In this document: positions 21,441-47,874 of the stretch, one piece after another
Layout of the letters: each line of letters opens with the position of its first letter
How positions within the stretch are numbered: position 1 is the first letter of the stretch
NCBI RefSeq assembly: GCF_910596095.1
Contig: NC_056535.1
Span: forward strand, 7,915,501 to 7,979,500
Length of the DNA: 64,000 bases
Source: Thunnus maccoyii
Taxonomy: Eukaryota; Chordata; Actinopteri; Scombriformes; Scombridae
Reading direction: 5' to 3'
Notes under the pieces: model-generated
Told to the model about the DNA's origin: nothing
The model's database searches: none
Seen by the model: only the letters and a program-made list of their open reading frames with translations
Position numbers and translations under genes: made by a program

Positions 21441-23339
21441 CTGAGACAAACGGGAGAAAAAGGGTTTAGACACACCTGTATAGGTAAGCACAGGTGATTG
21501 AATTGGGGAGAGAGGCGTGGCTTTCTTCCTGAACCTTAGTTATAATAACTTCACATTTAGGTCCATAGAATGTGCGGCCTAATATACTGTTGAATGATTT
21601 CTCTCTGAACTCTTATAATTTCACCCCCACTGTTGTTTGGGGCTGAAAGAATGGTTTAGGCTCATTTTGTGGGATGTTTAAAGGACAGATTAAAGGAGAG
21701 ATCTGCTGTTATGATGTTCATATGAAATGTTATTCCAGTGTAGCAAATAGGTTTGTCCTGCCAGCTTACCTGTAATGTCACTATGACACTTTTCTGCAGA
21801 GGATAGATGGATTCAGGATGAATTATAAAAGATAAGAAATGACTAACAGAATTCAGGCTGGGTTCCTAGGGTTCGTGAGGGTAATATTGTTGTAATAAAA
21901 GTAAACTTATTTGAATGCAGTTGCTGAATGTGTCCTTGTCCTTTTCACTTTAACCGTTTCCGGCTGAACAGTCTAACATATGATGAGTTTTGCTTCACTG
22001 GTTCCATAGGGTTTTTCACAGGACTTTGTTCATGCCAAATCCTACTGGAACAGAATCCAAGAGCTCCGAGCTCTGCTCCAGCACTTATTTGTGAGGGTCT
22101 GCCATCATCACATAGCAATGGAAATAATTAGCCTACCACTTTCAAAAAGTCTTGTTCAGATGGCCAATCTCACAGATTGCTCTCCCTCTCTCCAAACTTG
22201 ACAAAGCACTCATGCACTGGTTATTCATGTTTCCTCTGATGAGGCTGCCATATAACACATACAGTATACAGACATAAAGCACTCTGTTTCTGCATCATGA
22301 TCAACCAGTTTCAACCGTCTTATTTCACAGTCTCTGCATTTGGTTTGAAGTCCATATAAAGAATCACAATAAAAGGAGGAAAGGCAAAGAAGAATGTTAA
22401 TGTGTATGAGATGCACATCAAAAGGCCTACAGTATGGGACCTAATGGTGAACCCAGCTCAGGAAAAAAGCTTTGAGGATTGAAATGGTCACACAGCTGAA
22501 TGCAGCAGTCTTCATGGGTTCTGCACTTTTTATAGCCCAGATAATACAACAGGGGACAAGAGACACATAGAGAGAAAGAGGGAGAGAAGAGGGGGGTATC
22601 ATGGATGTCTTGATTCTTCTCTACTGTGGATCCTGTGGGCTCTGCCCTGCAAAATGCAGCCTCACACACATACACACACATTTTGACAACGTAAGCTGGG
22701 CTCACTCTCTATGCCTATATCAAAGGCCCCACCACGTGGGAATTGACTTTTGTTCTTGGCAGCATGAAAAAAGAGAAAACTTTATGATGTTTATTTCCCT
22801 CTGGTTTTTATTTGACTCTGATTTTGTTGTGGGGGAAGTGTGCTTGTTGTGAGTGACGTCTGTTTACAGCACAGGGACTTGCTACTGTATGTTAGTGAGA
22901 CGTTTGTTTGGTTTATTTGTGAGATTGACAGATTGTTTGTCTACGGTGGCTGTTTCTTTAGCTCCTTTAATTGAAAATGCAATTGTTTGCTCCTGCCAAA
23001 TGTCTGAGGGCAGAACAACTGAAAGAGGAAGAAAAGAAGAAAACATACCTGATTGGTCTGTTTTTAATATCTTATGTGGCATCCAGAGGGCTTATTGGTT
23101 GGTTTAAAGAGATGGGGAAAAGACCTGGGTCATACATGTTGCTATGCTACTGCAAAAATGATGAAAACACCACTCTTACTCTTACGAGTGCTGCATCCGT
23201 GTTGCTGGGAACATCTTCAGCAGTAGATCAGTGGCAATGCAGATATTTTTAACAGAGTGCTGACCTCTAGTGGAGTACTGCAACAAAGGACTGAGTTTAG
23301 TGAAGTCACACAGCAGCCATGAGGAAAAATGTTTCACTG
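21441..23339. other. Gene-free stretch
   Basis: No exon chain, RNA gene or named repeat recognised. Short frames on both strands only. Confidence 0.45.
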
Positions 23340-25400
23340 TGTAACATAATTCAAGTGCAAATGGAAGAATTTGCATATATTCTCATATTTACTCAAAGTC
23401 CACAGCAAATCAATATTGCTTCTAATAATTCTCTCATTCTTGTTGGTGTTTATAGACCCCCTTCTGCTGATGCTAGCTCTTTTGATGAACTAGCTGCTGT
23501 CATTTCCTAGTATGATTATTTTGGCTGATTATTTTAGGTGACTTTAATATTGATTGGTAATCTCTCAGAATACTTTAAAGGTGTATGTGGGGATCCTGGG
23601 CTCTCCCAGCTTATCGCTGAGCTCACTAGACCAAATCTGAACTGTCTTGAATGGTCCACTTTAATTGACCTAATTTTAACAAACAGGAGTGATAAAAATG
23701 TCAATAGTGATGTATTTGACCTTGGGATTAGTGATCACTGTCCAATAGTGTGTATAAATTGCATTCATCTAAAAAGGGGAACTGGCTCTCGCATGGTTGT
23801 CAAAAGAAACTTAAAACACCTGGATGAACATGCTTTATTAGATGATCTTTATCATAGTGATATTCATTACACAAATGAAATTCCTAATATAGCTCTGAAC
23901 TTCTTAATCAAAACCTTCCACTCTGTTTTTGACAAGCATGCACCTTTTATATTGTTTAGGACAAAGGACACATCCAGTCCATGATTCTTAGCAGAATTAT
24001 CTACCTTGTTTACAGAGAGAAATGCAGCAATGCAGCTTGGTCCCTTGCTAGGCGAACAGGTGACACATCCCATTGGTCTGCTTTCAGAAGAATCAGAAAC
24101 AGGTGTACCACATCTGTGCAAAAGCTAAATATTATCTGGATTTGATTACTAATTCGTATTCCAACCCTGGTAAATTTTGGATAGCAGTAAATTCAAACAA
24201 AACAAAAACTGTGGTTTCCTTACCCCTACATGTCAGTGTCAATGATGCTACAATTTTTGATAAGAAAGAGATCTGTCTAGCTTTTAACAAACACTTTGTG
24301 AACCCCGGTTATCTGCCTGTCAGTGCACACTTAGAGCCCCTCGTACAAAATGATTGTCTGCTTGATATGAGTCACACCTCCAAGTCCACCTTTCAGCCAT
24401 TCTCTTCCAAAGATGTTTTTTGAAGCGCTTCATTCAATTGATACCAAGAAATCAACAGGAAAGGATAAATTGGAACCTTTCTTCATGAGACTAGCTGCTC
24501 CAATCATTACTGATCAAATAACACATCTTTTTAATCTCTCTTTTTCAAGAGGAACAGCTCCTAGTGCCTGGAAATCAGGACATCATTCCCTCAAATAAGG
24601 GTGGCGACAGAAGTAACCTCAATAATTATCAACCAATCTCTAAGCTATCCTGCCTGGCAAAGATACTGGAATCATTGGTAAATAGTCAATTTAAAGCATT
24701 CCTCTTAATACACGCTGTATTAAGCCCACACCAATCTGGTTCCAGAGCAAAGCATAGCACTATTACAGCCACCACACTAGTTTTAAATTATATGGTGTCT
24801 GCCCTGGATATAAAACAACATTGTGCTGCTCTTTTTGTAGAGCTGTCAAAAAGCTTTTGACACAGTTGATCATTCTCTTCTTCTGCAAAGAGTATACAGT
24901 ATTGGCTTTGGCACAAATGCATGTAACTGGTTTCACAGCTATTTATCTGGCAGATCACAGCATATAAAAACTGGAAATACTGAGTCTGAATTCTTGCCAA
25001 TTGTAAAAGGTGTCCCTCACAGGGATCAGTTTTAGACCCTGTGCTATTTTTGATTTATATCAATAAAATTGCCTCTTCCCTTGATGGATATTATGTTCAT
25101 TTATATGCAGATGATACCATATTGTACTGTATTGCTGACTCTGTGAAATTAGCCATTGACAACTTGCAGCTCTCCTTTAATGTCCTTCAAGATGCACTCA
25201 TTAATCTCAGACTAGTTCTTAATGCAAACAAAACAAAATTCATGGTGTTCTCCAGAGACAGAAATATTGCTCATAACGACTTGCATATATCTACTATGAA
25301 TGGACATAACATTGATAGAGTGACAAAATATAAATACCTTGGCATTTGGCTAGACAAGAAATTTACATTCAAATATCCTGTGCACAACCTTGTTGGTAGT
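23340..25400 (+). pseudogene. Non-LTR retrotransposon (LINE) copy, 5'-truncated and frame-broken
   Basis: The order is endonuclease then reverse transcriptase. L-V-G-V-Y-R-P-P-S-A is at about 23438-23467. After a frame change, T-L-I-D-L-I-L-T-N and I-S-D-H-C-P-I-V follow at about 23660-23750 (C-terminal part of the AP-type endonuclease). Then come L-N-N-Y-Q-P-I-S near 24618-24641, a palm segment 24740-24860, V-P-H-R-D near 25011-25025, and the catalytic Y-A-D-D-T-I-L-Y at about 25106-25130, continuing to K-Y-K-Y-L-G-I-W near 25327-25350. At least four frameshifts or stops split the ORF, so it is inactive. The 5' end (ORF1 and the start of the endonuclease) is missing, as usual for LINE copies. 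The downstream end merges with a 448 bp repeat unit at 25401. Confidence 0.85.
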
Positions 25401-25848
25401 CTGAAAACTAGACTTAAGTGTTGGAATAAGTCAGTTCAACGATGAGTAAAATTTTGTCCCTTATTTAACCGCAGCCTGCCCCTTTGTGTCCCATGCACTA
25501 CTCCAGTGCACTATAGTTAGTAGGTGTTTGAAAAACCTCATTTTAATTAATCTGAACAAACAATTGTTTTTTAGCATTGCTGGCTAGCTAGCTAACCTGT
25601 GGGTTGTTTTATAGAAACAGTGTGATGCTAGTTAGCCTCTAAACAATATGAAAAAGTATTAACAAGATTTGCTATGTTTTGCCAACTAACAAGCTCATAC
25701 AAACTAATAAGATGTATCATCAGTGACATTATCTGTTCCCAGTGAAAAACACACAGAAACTAAATGTCTATTAAATACTTCTGAGATGGCCTACTTTGTA
25801 AGGTAAAATAGCTGTTTCACCTATTGTTGCCACAGTGATGGACCTCCA
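25401..25848. repeat. 448 bp direct repeat, unit 1
   Basis: The segment beginning 'ctgaaaactagacttaagtg' and ending 'cacagtgatggacctcca' recurs at 26873-27322 with about 95% identity by eye and the same orientation. It contains 'ggctagctagctaacctgtg' and a palindrome-like start, and has no ORF. Unit 1 lies between LINE sequence on both sides. Confidence 0.85.
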
Positions 25849-25852
25849 CACA

Positions 25853-26185
25853 TGGACATAACATTGATAGAGTGACAGGATATAAATACCTTGGCATTTA
25901 GCTAGACAAGAAATTTACATCCAAATATCATGTGAACAACCTTGCTGGTAAACTGCGACAAAAAGTCAGCTTCTTTTACAGAAACAGAGACACCTTTCCA
26001 ATGTGTTGTAGGAAGAGGGTGATGAAGCAGTTTTTATGCTGGTTCTGGATTATGGTGACATAACCTACACGTATGCCTCTGCTTCCACACTTGAGCCCCT
26101 GCACTCTGTATACCACTTAGCCCTTAGATTTATTACAGTCATTATAAATAAGGGCAACCTAAATGACTATCAAGATTAAATAAAG
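25853..26185 (+). pseudogene. Second LINE fragment (3' end of the reverse-transcriptase ORF plus tail)
   Basis: It starts with the same 'tggacataacattgatagag' that lies at 25301 in the first copy, so about 110 bp of LINE is present twice. It then continues further 3': a segment encoding V-L-D-Y-G-D-I-T-Y around 26050-26075 and L-E-P-L-H-S-V-Y, a stretch typical of the C-terminus of fish LINE ORF2. It ends near 'attaaataaaggttatg'. Its sequence differs from the first copy at many sites, so either two LINE copies or an old duplication is present. Confidence 0.7.
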
Positions 26186-26872
26186 GTTATGAAAATGAAA
26201 TGAGAACAAATCTATAAACAAATAAATATTTTAATTTATTACACTATCTCAAAGACGTGTCAGAAATACAAGCAACAGGGTGATATCAGATTTTCTTCAG
26301 AACATTGTGGTCAACATTTTGCCTTACAGAAGTATGATCCAAAATATACAGAACAATCACTAGACAGCAAAAGAATTAAAAGCAAATGTGGGAATGTCAT
26401 ACCTAAACATTTAATATACACATGGGATCCACTACAGTACACTATGCAACAGTAAATACAAAGAACAAGACAAATCTGTGTTGCTTTTTCCTCATGTATG
26501 AATACTGCATTTCAAGTGCCATCCTCATTTTTTAATTCGTCATGGGTCTAATTTGCATGATCTACCTGGTTCCTCAGATGTGGTGGAAATGCAAACAGGA
26601 TTGAATAACAGGGACTTTTAGTTCCAAGTTTAGTTCCTGAGATTAGTTCCTCTGGTTCCAAACCTGAAACTTTTGGTCGAAACAGGGCTTACATTGTTAG
26701 TGGTAAAAGAAAGCAAACATGCCACTGAAGTTTATTTGATTTGATTGGAGCTATGCTTTGTGTGAGCCACAATCTCCTCTCTCAGCAATACTGTTGCTAA
26801 CACAGTTAAATACAGAGGTATAAAAAACTGACAGCTGTGCCACAAAAAAGCAGACATCTGAAAAAGACTAGT
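26186..26872. other. Spacer between the LINE fragment and repeat unit 2
   Basis: AT-rich, no ORF, no recognised element. It could contain the 3' UTR or poly(A) signal of mst1r (several TTTATT words, for example 26731-26736), but this is not established. Confidence 0.35.
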
Positions 26873-27322
26873 CTGTAAACTAGACTTTAGTGTTGGAATA
26901 AGTCAGTTCAACGATGAGTAAAATTTTGTCCCTTATTTAACCGCAGCCTGCCCCTTTGTGTCCCATGCACTAGCCCAGTGCACTATAGTTAGTAGGTGTT
27001 TGAAAAGCCTCATTTTAATTAATCTGAACAAACAGTTGGTTTTTAGCTTTGCTGGCTAGCTAGCTAACCTGTGGGTTGTTTTACAGAAACAGCGTGATGC
27101 TAGTTAGCCTCTACACAATATGAAAAAGTATTAACAAGACTTGCTATGTTTTGCCAACTAACAAGCTCATACAAACTAATAAGATGTATCATATCAGTGA
27201 CATTATCTGTTACCAGTGAAAAACACACAGAAACTAAATGTCTATTAAATACTTCTGAGACGGCCTAGTTTGGAAGGTCAAATAGCTGTTTCAGCTATTG
27301 TTGCCACAGTGATGGACTTCCA
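26873..27322. repeat. 448 bp direct repeat, unit 2
   Basis: Same sequence as 25401-25848, with a few substitutions and a 3 bp insertion ('atcatatcag' against 'atcatcag'). It is flanked on the left by 'gaaaaagactagt' and on the right by unrelated sequence, so its true ends can be defined by comparison with unit 1. Confidence 0.85.
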
Positions 27323-27502
27323 ATATGGCTGCCTGAGGGTTTCAGCTTTGTGCATTTTACAACAATCACTCCCACACACACATACAACAGGCAATATCCC
27401 TGTTTCAGATGCTTTGTAGTAAAACACACTGTCGTGACCTGGCAGAGGGTTATTGTGCTCTTGCTGTTAGCACCGATACCAGTTTAAGTTGAGGGAGTTG
27501 GA

Positions 27503-42714
<15,212 letters not shown>

Positions 42715-42949
42715 CTCCACTGCACAGGGAGCGACAGCACAGACAATGTCAGGTTACCTCCAGATCTGATGTTGGGACAAATGCATCCTTAACATCAGCC
42801 GCAAATACCTGAATGAAGTGAAATGAAAGATTGGAGTAAGTCATTAAATCATTAAGAAATTATCATCTACAACACAAATGACTGAAACTTCAGTGTGAAA
42901 GTTCTTCTTTCTTAGCCTTAAAAACTGTAGTTTGACTAAAAAATTCTGA

Positions 42950-43385
42950 AAAGAATAGTTTAACAGAATTAGATGAGGAGATTTATGGTTAGCTTAGCTT
43001 AGCTTAAAGACTCAAAGGGGAGAAAGAAAAAAGTGTTGACTTCCTGGATTTTTATCATCACTATGAGGTTGCCAGGCAACCAGCAGAGAATCCAGGAAGT
43101 CACTGCTTCCAGGCAAGAAATAGTCAACGTGTCATTTTTACACTATAGTTCTCATAAGGATTATACAATAACAAGATATACTGTGCTAATTAGTAAACTT
43201 TAGTGGTGCTAGTAGGCACTAGAGTATTTTTTAACCTTTGTACAGAGCTAGGCTAACTGTTTCTCCTTGTTGCAGTCTTAAGGCTAAGCTAAGCTAACTG
43301 TCTCCTGACTCAAGCTTCTATTTGGCATACAGCCTTGAGAGTAGAATTGATTGCCTCACCTAACTCACCAAGAAAGTAAATAGGT
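42950..43385. repeat. MITE copy upstream of the mst1r sema exon
   Basis: The left end 'aagaatagtttaacagaatt' ... 'gttagcttagcttagctt' and right end 'taaggctaagctaagctaac' ... 'aaataggtatatttcctaaa' form imperfect terminal inverted repeats of about 100 bp. It lies in the probable first intron of mst1r. Confidence 0.6.
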
Positions 43386-46127
43386 ATATTTCCTAAAATG
43401 TTACATAATAAGTCCACTGACTTTCTGGGAGTTTTTCACCACATCTCATGGTCTTCCAAAGGGAATAGTGTTTGTTTAACAGACCATCTTAGAACAGACA
43501 GGGACCATGATCCCACAGTTCAACATGTATGGAGGGGTGGGGGTAATGTGGCCCATGTCTCTATTAAAGGTTGGTCTTTAAATCTAACTCCGTCCACTGT
43601 GGATGACAATGAGATGCATCTCGGAAAAAGGCTGAAAAGTAAATATATTTAAAGTAATGTCTGAAACCTGCTTAATTTGAAAATTACCTACTTCCTGTTT
43701 TCTGAATGAAGTTCAAATCAATATTACACTATATTCTGCACGAAATCCTAATAGATCTTAAGTGACAAACGTCATCATCTTGGTTGAGCCATGTGATGAC
43801 ATAAGTACATGTGGCCATAAAGATAAAAGCCTTTTCTGACTCACCACAAACAGTGAGAGGAAATGTTTACATAATCAAACGGAGAGCTGTTTTGGTAGCG
43901 CTCAGCAGAGTAGACAGTGAATAAAACTTTTTATTGTGACTTCCTGCAAAGGTCATTCATACTGTCTGGTCATGTTTATTCTTCTTAATCTGACATCCAC
44001 CCTTCTTCAAACATGAGTCATACTCTTTTTTGCAAGAGCACTGGTAGTAACAAACCAAGTTAATGGCCTTAGTTCAACTTTAATGCACCAAATTTATCAA
44101 ATTTAAGTGAATGATTTTCATCCTCACCCGTCCTCATCAGTGTCTAGATAACAACCCACCAAATGGAACCATGCTTTAAAGTCAGGGGCTTGTCTTCATC
44201 CTGAACAGGCGTTGTTGGGTGGATCATTAACTAAACACATCACAGTAAGGCTGTATTCAAGACCCCTGGCCTCTCTACTTTGCATTCCAGTCACAACCGC
44301 TACGTGCCTTTCAGGAGGAAAGATGTGCACGGACTGATGGTCATAAGACGACCAGTGCCTTTTTAAGTCCCAGGTGAAGAAGCAACTTGTCGTCTGCTCG
44401 TGCCAGAGAATTTCATCAACTCTGATTGTTTTATTTTAGCAGCAGAGAAACTTCATTTTGACCAAACGTCTTTCAAGAAATGGCACTTTATTCTATAGGC
44501 AGTCATATGGGAAGGTTTGAAGCCAAGAGTCTGGTGTCTTTGCATCAATAATTCATAGAATCCCACTGATGTTGTGTTACATTTTAACATTTGCAGCTCC
44601 ATGTGAAACTGAGGTTACGGTTAGAGTTTCAAAGCCAAGAGGACATGCGTATACATAGTAATGGCACTGATTGACTTTCTTCATGTTCATGGTTAATAAA
44701 GCAAATGGTTGAAATTGAGTTTCCATTCATTGTGCTATTGTGCTATTTAGAGGCCAGCATGCAGGTCTGACTGAAGGCTGCATCAGTTTATTTCTTCACG
44801 GCTGAACACCAGCACCCTCTAAATCCTACTAAATCTGACACATTTAGATCATGTTGATGTTAATTCATGTGTGTGTTGTCCTTGGTAAATACATGAATTT
44901 ACATTTCTCATTTTCCAAGCACACCACACAATATTACTTTACCATCAGTTACTTAAAAAAATGACCTGTGCAGCTACTGTGAGAAAGACAAAGGTGTTCT
45001 ATTGGCTGTAGTATGCAACAACTTTATTGGATCAGTGCCTTGCTCACAGGCACTCTGGTGACCTTTAATTAGAGTAAGGAAGAGCACCTCTCTTTCATCA
45101 GTCAATGCACAGATATCCATAGGGATTTGAAGAGGCAAGCTATTGTGCAAAAAATCAATAGTCCAAACATATTGTACCCCAAGGACACATGTATTGATTC
45201 AGTGGCAGGAAATGCAACCCAAACCAGTGAAGAACCACCAGAACCCTTCAGAGACATTAGGTCTGCATTTATTTTATTTTGAAACGTCTAAATTCATATA
45301 AGGATGATTTGTTTGCACTTAATATTCAAAATCAGTCTACACTGACTTAAGTGGTTGTGTCAACAAGGTTCAATACCCAAACCAATTCTGAAAATTCATT
45401 TTCATCCTGTGCTTCTATGTTCTGTTCTTGTCTTTTCTTATCTTTTTGGTTGTACTTCTTATCTCCATGCTCATGCTTCTGTTTTTCATTCTGACCTGAC
45501 AGTTCAGTGAAATATTGCCAGTGCATAGTCTGTTTGGCTTCGGTTCGCATGTATGATGTTATTTCATTCCAACAGCTGCACAAAACCTGAAAGGTTAGAC
45601 AGAGCAACACCTTTGCTCAGTGAGCTTTGGGAGTCAAATATAGTCAGGCATTGTTGTCTATTATACATGCTGTACTGAGCAGAAAAACAACTTCACTGTG
45701 TTATGCAAATTGTAATAAGTGATAATATCACTCTCACATTATAAATTGAATAATCAATGACACTAGTAATCCCCCCGAATAATATCATACTGAGCACACA
45801 TTTCTCACTTATGATCACAGTTTCACCTACAGTTTCACACCAAAGCCTATATCATAAACAAAAAAAATCAAACACTGAGATTGATTCATTTCCTGTGAGT
45901 GGCGCACAGCAATAAGCTTAAAGTTACTTAAACACACTTTAATATATTTTGGCTCTCCTGCTATGGTATCACTGTATTTGTGAAGTGATTGTTAGTCTCT
46001 ATGGTGGCTGCATGGTGTTGTTTTGCCATGATATCTGTTCAAATTTGACTTTATAGCTGCTTCTACTATTTTGTTCAAAAGTATCAATGACACATGCAGT
46101 TGCGAATGTTATTTTCAAAAAGCTTAC
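43386..46127 (-). other. Probable 5' intron of mst1r, no features seen
   Basis: If the non-coding exon near 46.1-46.4 kb is real, this is its first intron. I find no exon, RNA gene or clear repeat in it. Confidence 0.4.
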
Positions 46128-46440
46128 CTGTACAGGTTAGTTACTGTCCTCTTCAGGGAAGCAACTGCCGCCAGTTTTGATGTTTGTTTTGGTTGTATAG
46201 CGCAGTATGATGGATCCGTCCTTTAAGTGAAGAGTCAGGATTCTATACATAAGCTGGTTCACAGATCCTACTCGTCTTCAGGAAGCGCCGGAAAGTGTAA
46301 ACTGTTGGTTTCGGATTCAACTTTTACTCTCAGTGTGGCTGGATACACGGTCTCTCAGTTGCGCTTCTGCTGGCTCCTCCCCTCGCAGCTCCAGACTGAC
46401 AAACCACACCACAAACCGATTAACCCGCGTATTGGTTTAG
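46128..46440 (-). promoter_or_regulatory. mst1r: Candidate mst1r 5' non-coding exon and promoter
   Basis: The sema exon is preceded by a good acceptor (CCTGTGCAG just before 42720) only 6 bases ahead of its ATG, so transcription must start further upstream. On the minus strand a strong donor, TGTACAG/GTAAGC, ends at 46128. It follows a locally GC-richer stretch that lies just downstream of the mon1a 3' end. I infer that this is exon 1 with the promoter near 46.3-46.5 kb. No TATA box or transcript evidence is available. Confidence 0.4.
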
Positions 46441-46937
46441 ACACCTCTTTGTCTGGTGGCCTACATGATGCCATAAACTGATGCAGGCGACATACATTAT
46501 TAGCACTGATTTCTGTTTCTATATTGCTTGTTTTCTTACTGTCATTTTCCTTGTTTCATTGCACTAAAAGGAATTAAAGAGCCTCTTGCACTATTTGTAT
46601 TTATGATGCTAGAAATCTATAGGTAACCTAATATTTAGGCAACAAGACAGCATGTGGGCTGGTGTGTGTTATGCTGGTCTCCTGATATATGATGGTACTC
46701 AGAAATTATTCTGACAGGAAAACTAATCCTAGAATACATTTTATATAAGTACAGCCAAAATATATGTAATACATATCAGAGGATAGTTAAGGTAAGGAAT
46801 AAAATTATTATCATACTGGGACTATAGTAAGGTTGCCTAGAGCAAGTAATATCACTACAAACTATTATATTGCAACTGAATACTTTTAAAAAGCAGACAT
46901 CGAGATTACAATAAAGCATGAGAAATAAGGAGTCGGT

Positions 46938-46957
46938 TTTATTACTTATCATTTATT
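46938..46957 (-). terminator. Candidate mon1a poly(A) signals
   Basis: Two AATAAA hexamers on the minus strand (TTTATT at 46938-46943 and 46952-46957) lie about 0.9 kb after the mon1a stop. They would end its 3' UTR about 0.5 kb before the presumed mst1r promoter. Confidence 0.4.
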
Positions 46958-47874
46958 TATATATAGTATTGAAATTGTGCAGCAGCAGTAAACCTACACT
47001 GTTACAACTTTATATTGGCTTTGCACAATGGCCGTTAGTTAAGGCATGATTAGTGGAAGCAGATGAGGCAACAGTGGATTCTTTAAGCAAAGCTGGATTC
47101 TGTTAAATACAACGAACCGTTATGATTAGACACGAGCAGGACAGATTCACACAACAGCTTTCCTGTTATAAGTATACAGAATATTTAAAGTAAAATGCTA
47201 CTGGACACTGGAAGATTAATGTATTTAAATTAAGATTCCGTCACACTGACAATGACATATTTTAATACAACTGACAGCAGTAAACTCATGAACACATTTG
47301 TCTTGGGAGTGCATAGACATAAAAAAAAAAAACAATAATTCCTTAAGTTATCATCATGTAAAGAGAAAACAGGAATGTGGTTAACCCATATCTGGACAGA
47401 ATGACTGCGAACAAGAGGATACATTCTACTGCAGGTCTTGAGAAAATTCCAGTTTTCAAAGTCAAATTTTATTCTTGATTTTTAAGAACTGATCTCATAA
47501 CATTAAAAAGACAAAGACAGCATTTTTCATACTTAGAGAAGCTGTTACAGTAAAACATAAATCGTTTACAGTATGTCGTTATCGTGTAACTGATGGTGCT
47601 GATGCTGCTTCCATCTCTCGTTATCCAAATTAAAAGTTATAAAAATCTAGACAGCTAAAATACAGCTTTAATTTAACTTCATTGTGATATCTGCTTTCAT
47701 AGCAACTCTGTGAATTACATCATAGAGAACCCAGTATCAAGAAATGCATAGCTTTGACAAGTGTATGTAGACACTGAACTGACTTCTGCATCATCTACAG
47801 CTGTTGTTAGCACCAGGCCAGTCGGTGTTCAGGGTGACGCTTTTTGTCTCAGAAGGTCAGCCAGCAGCGAGGGC

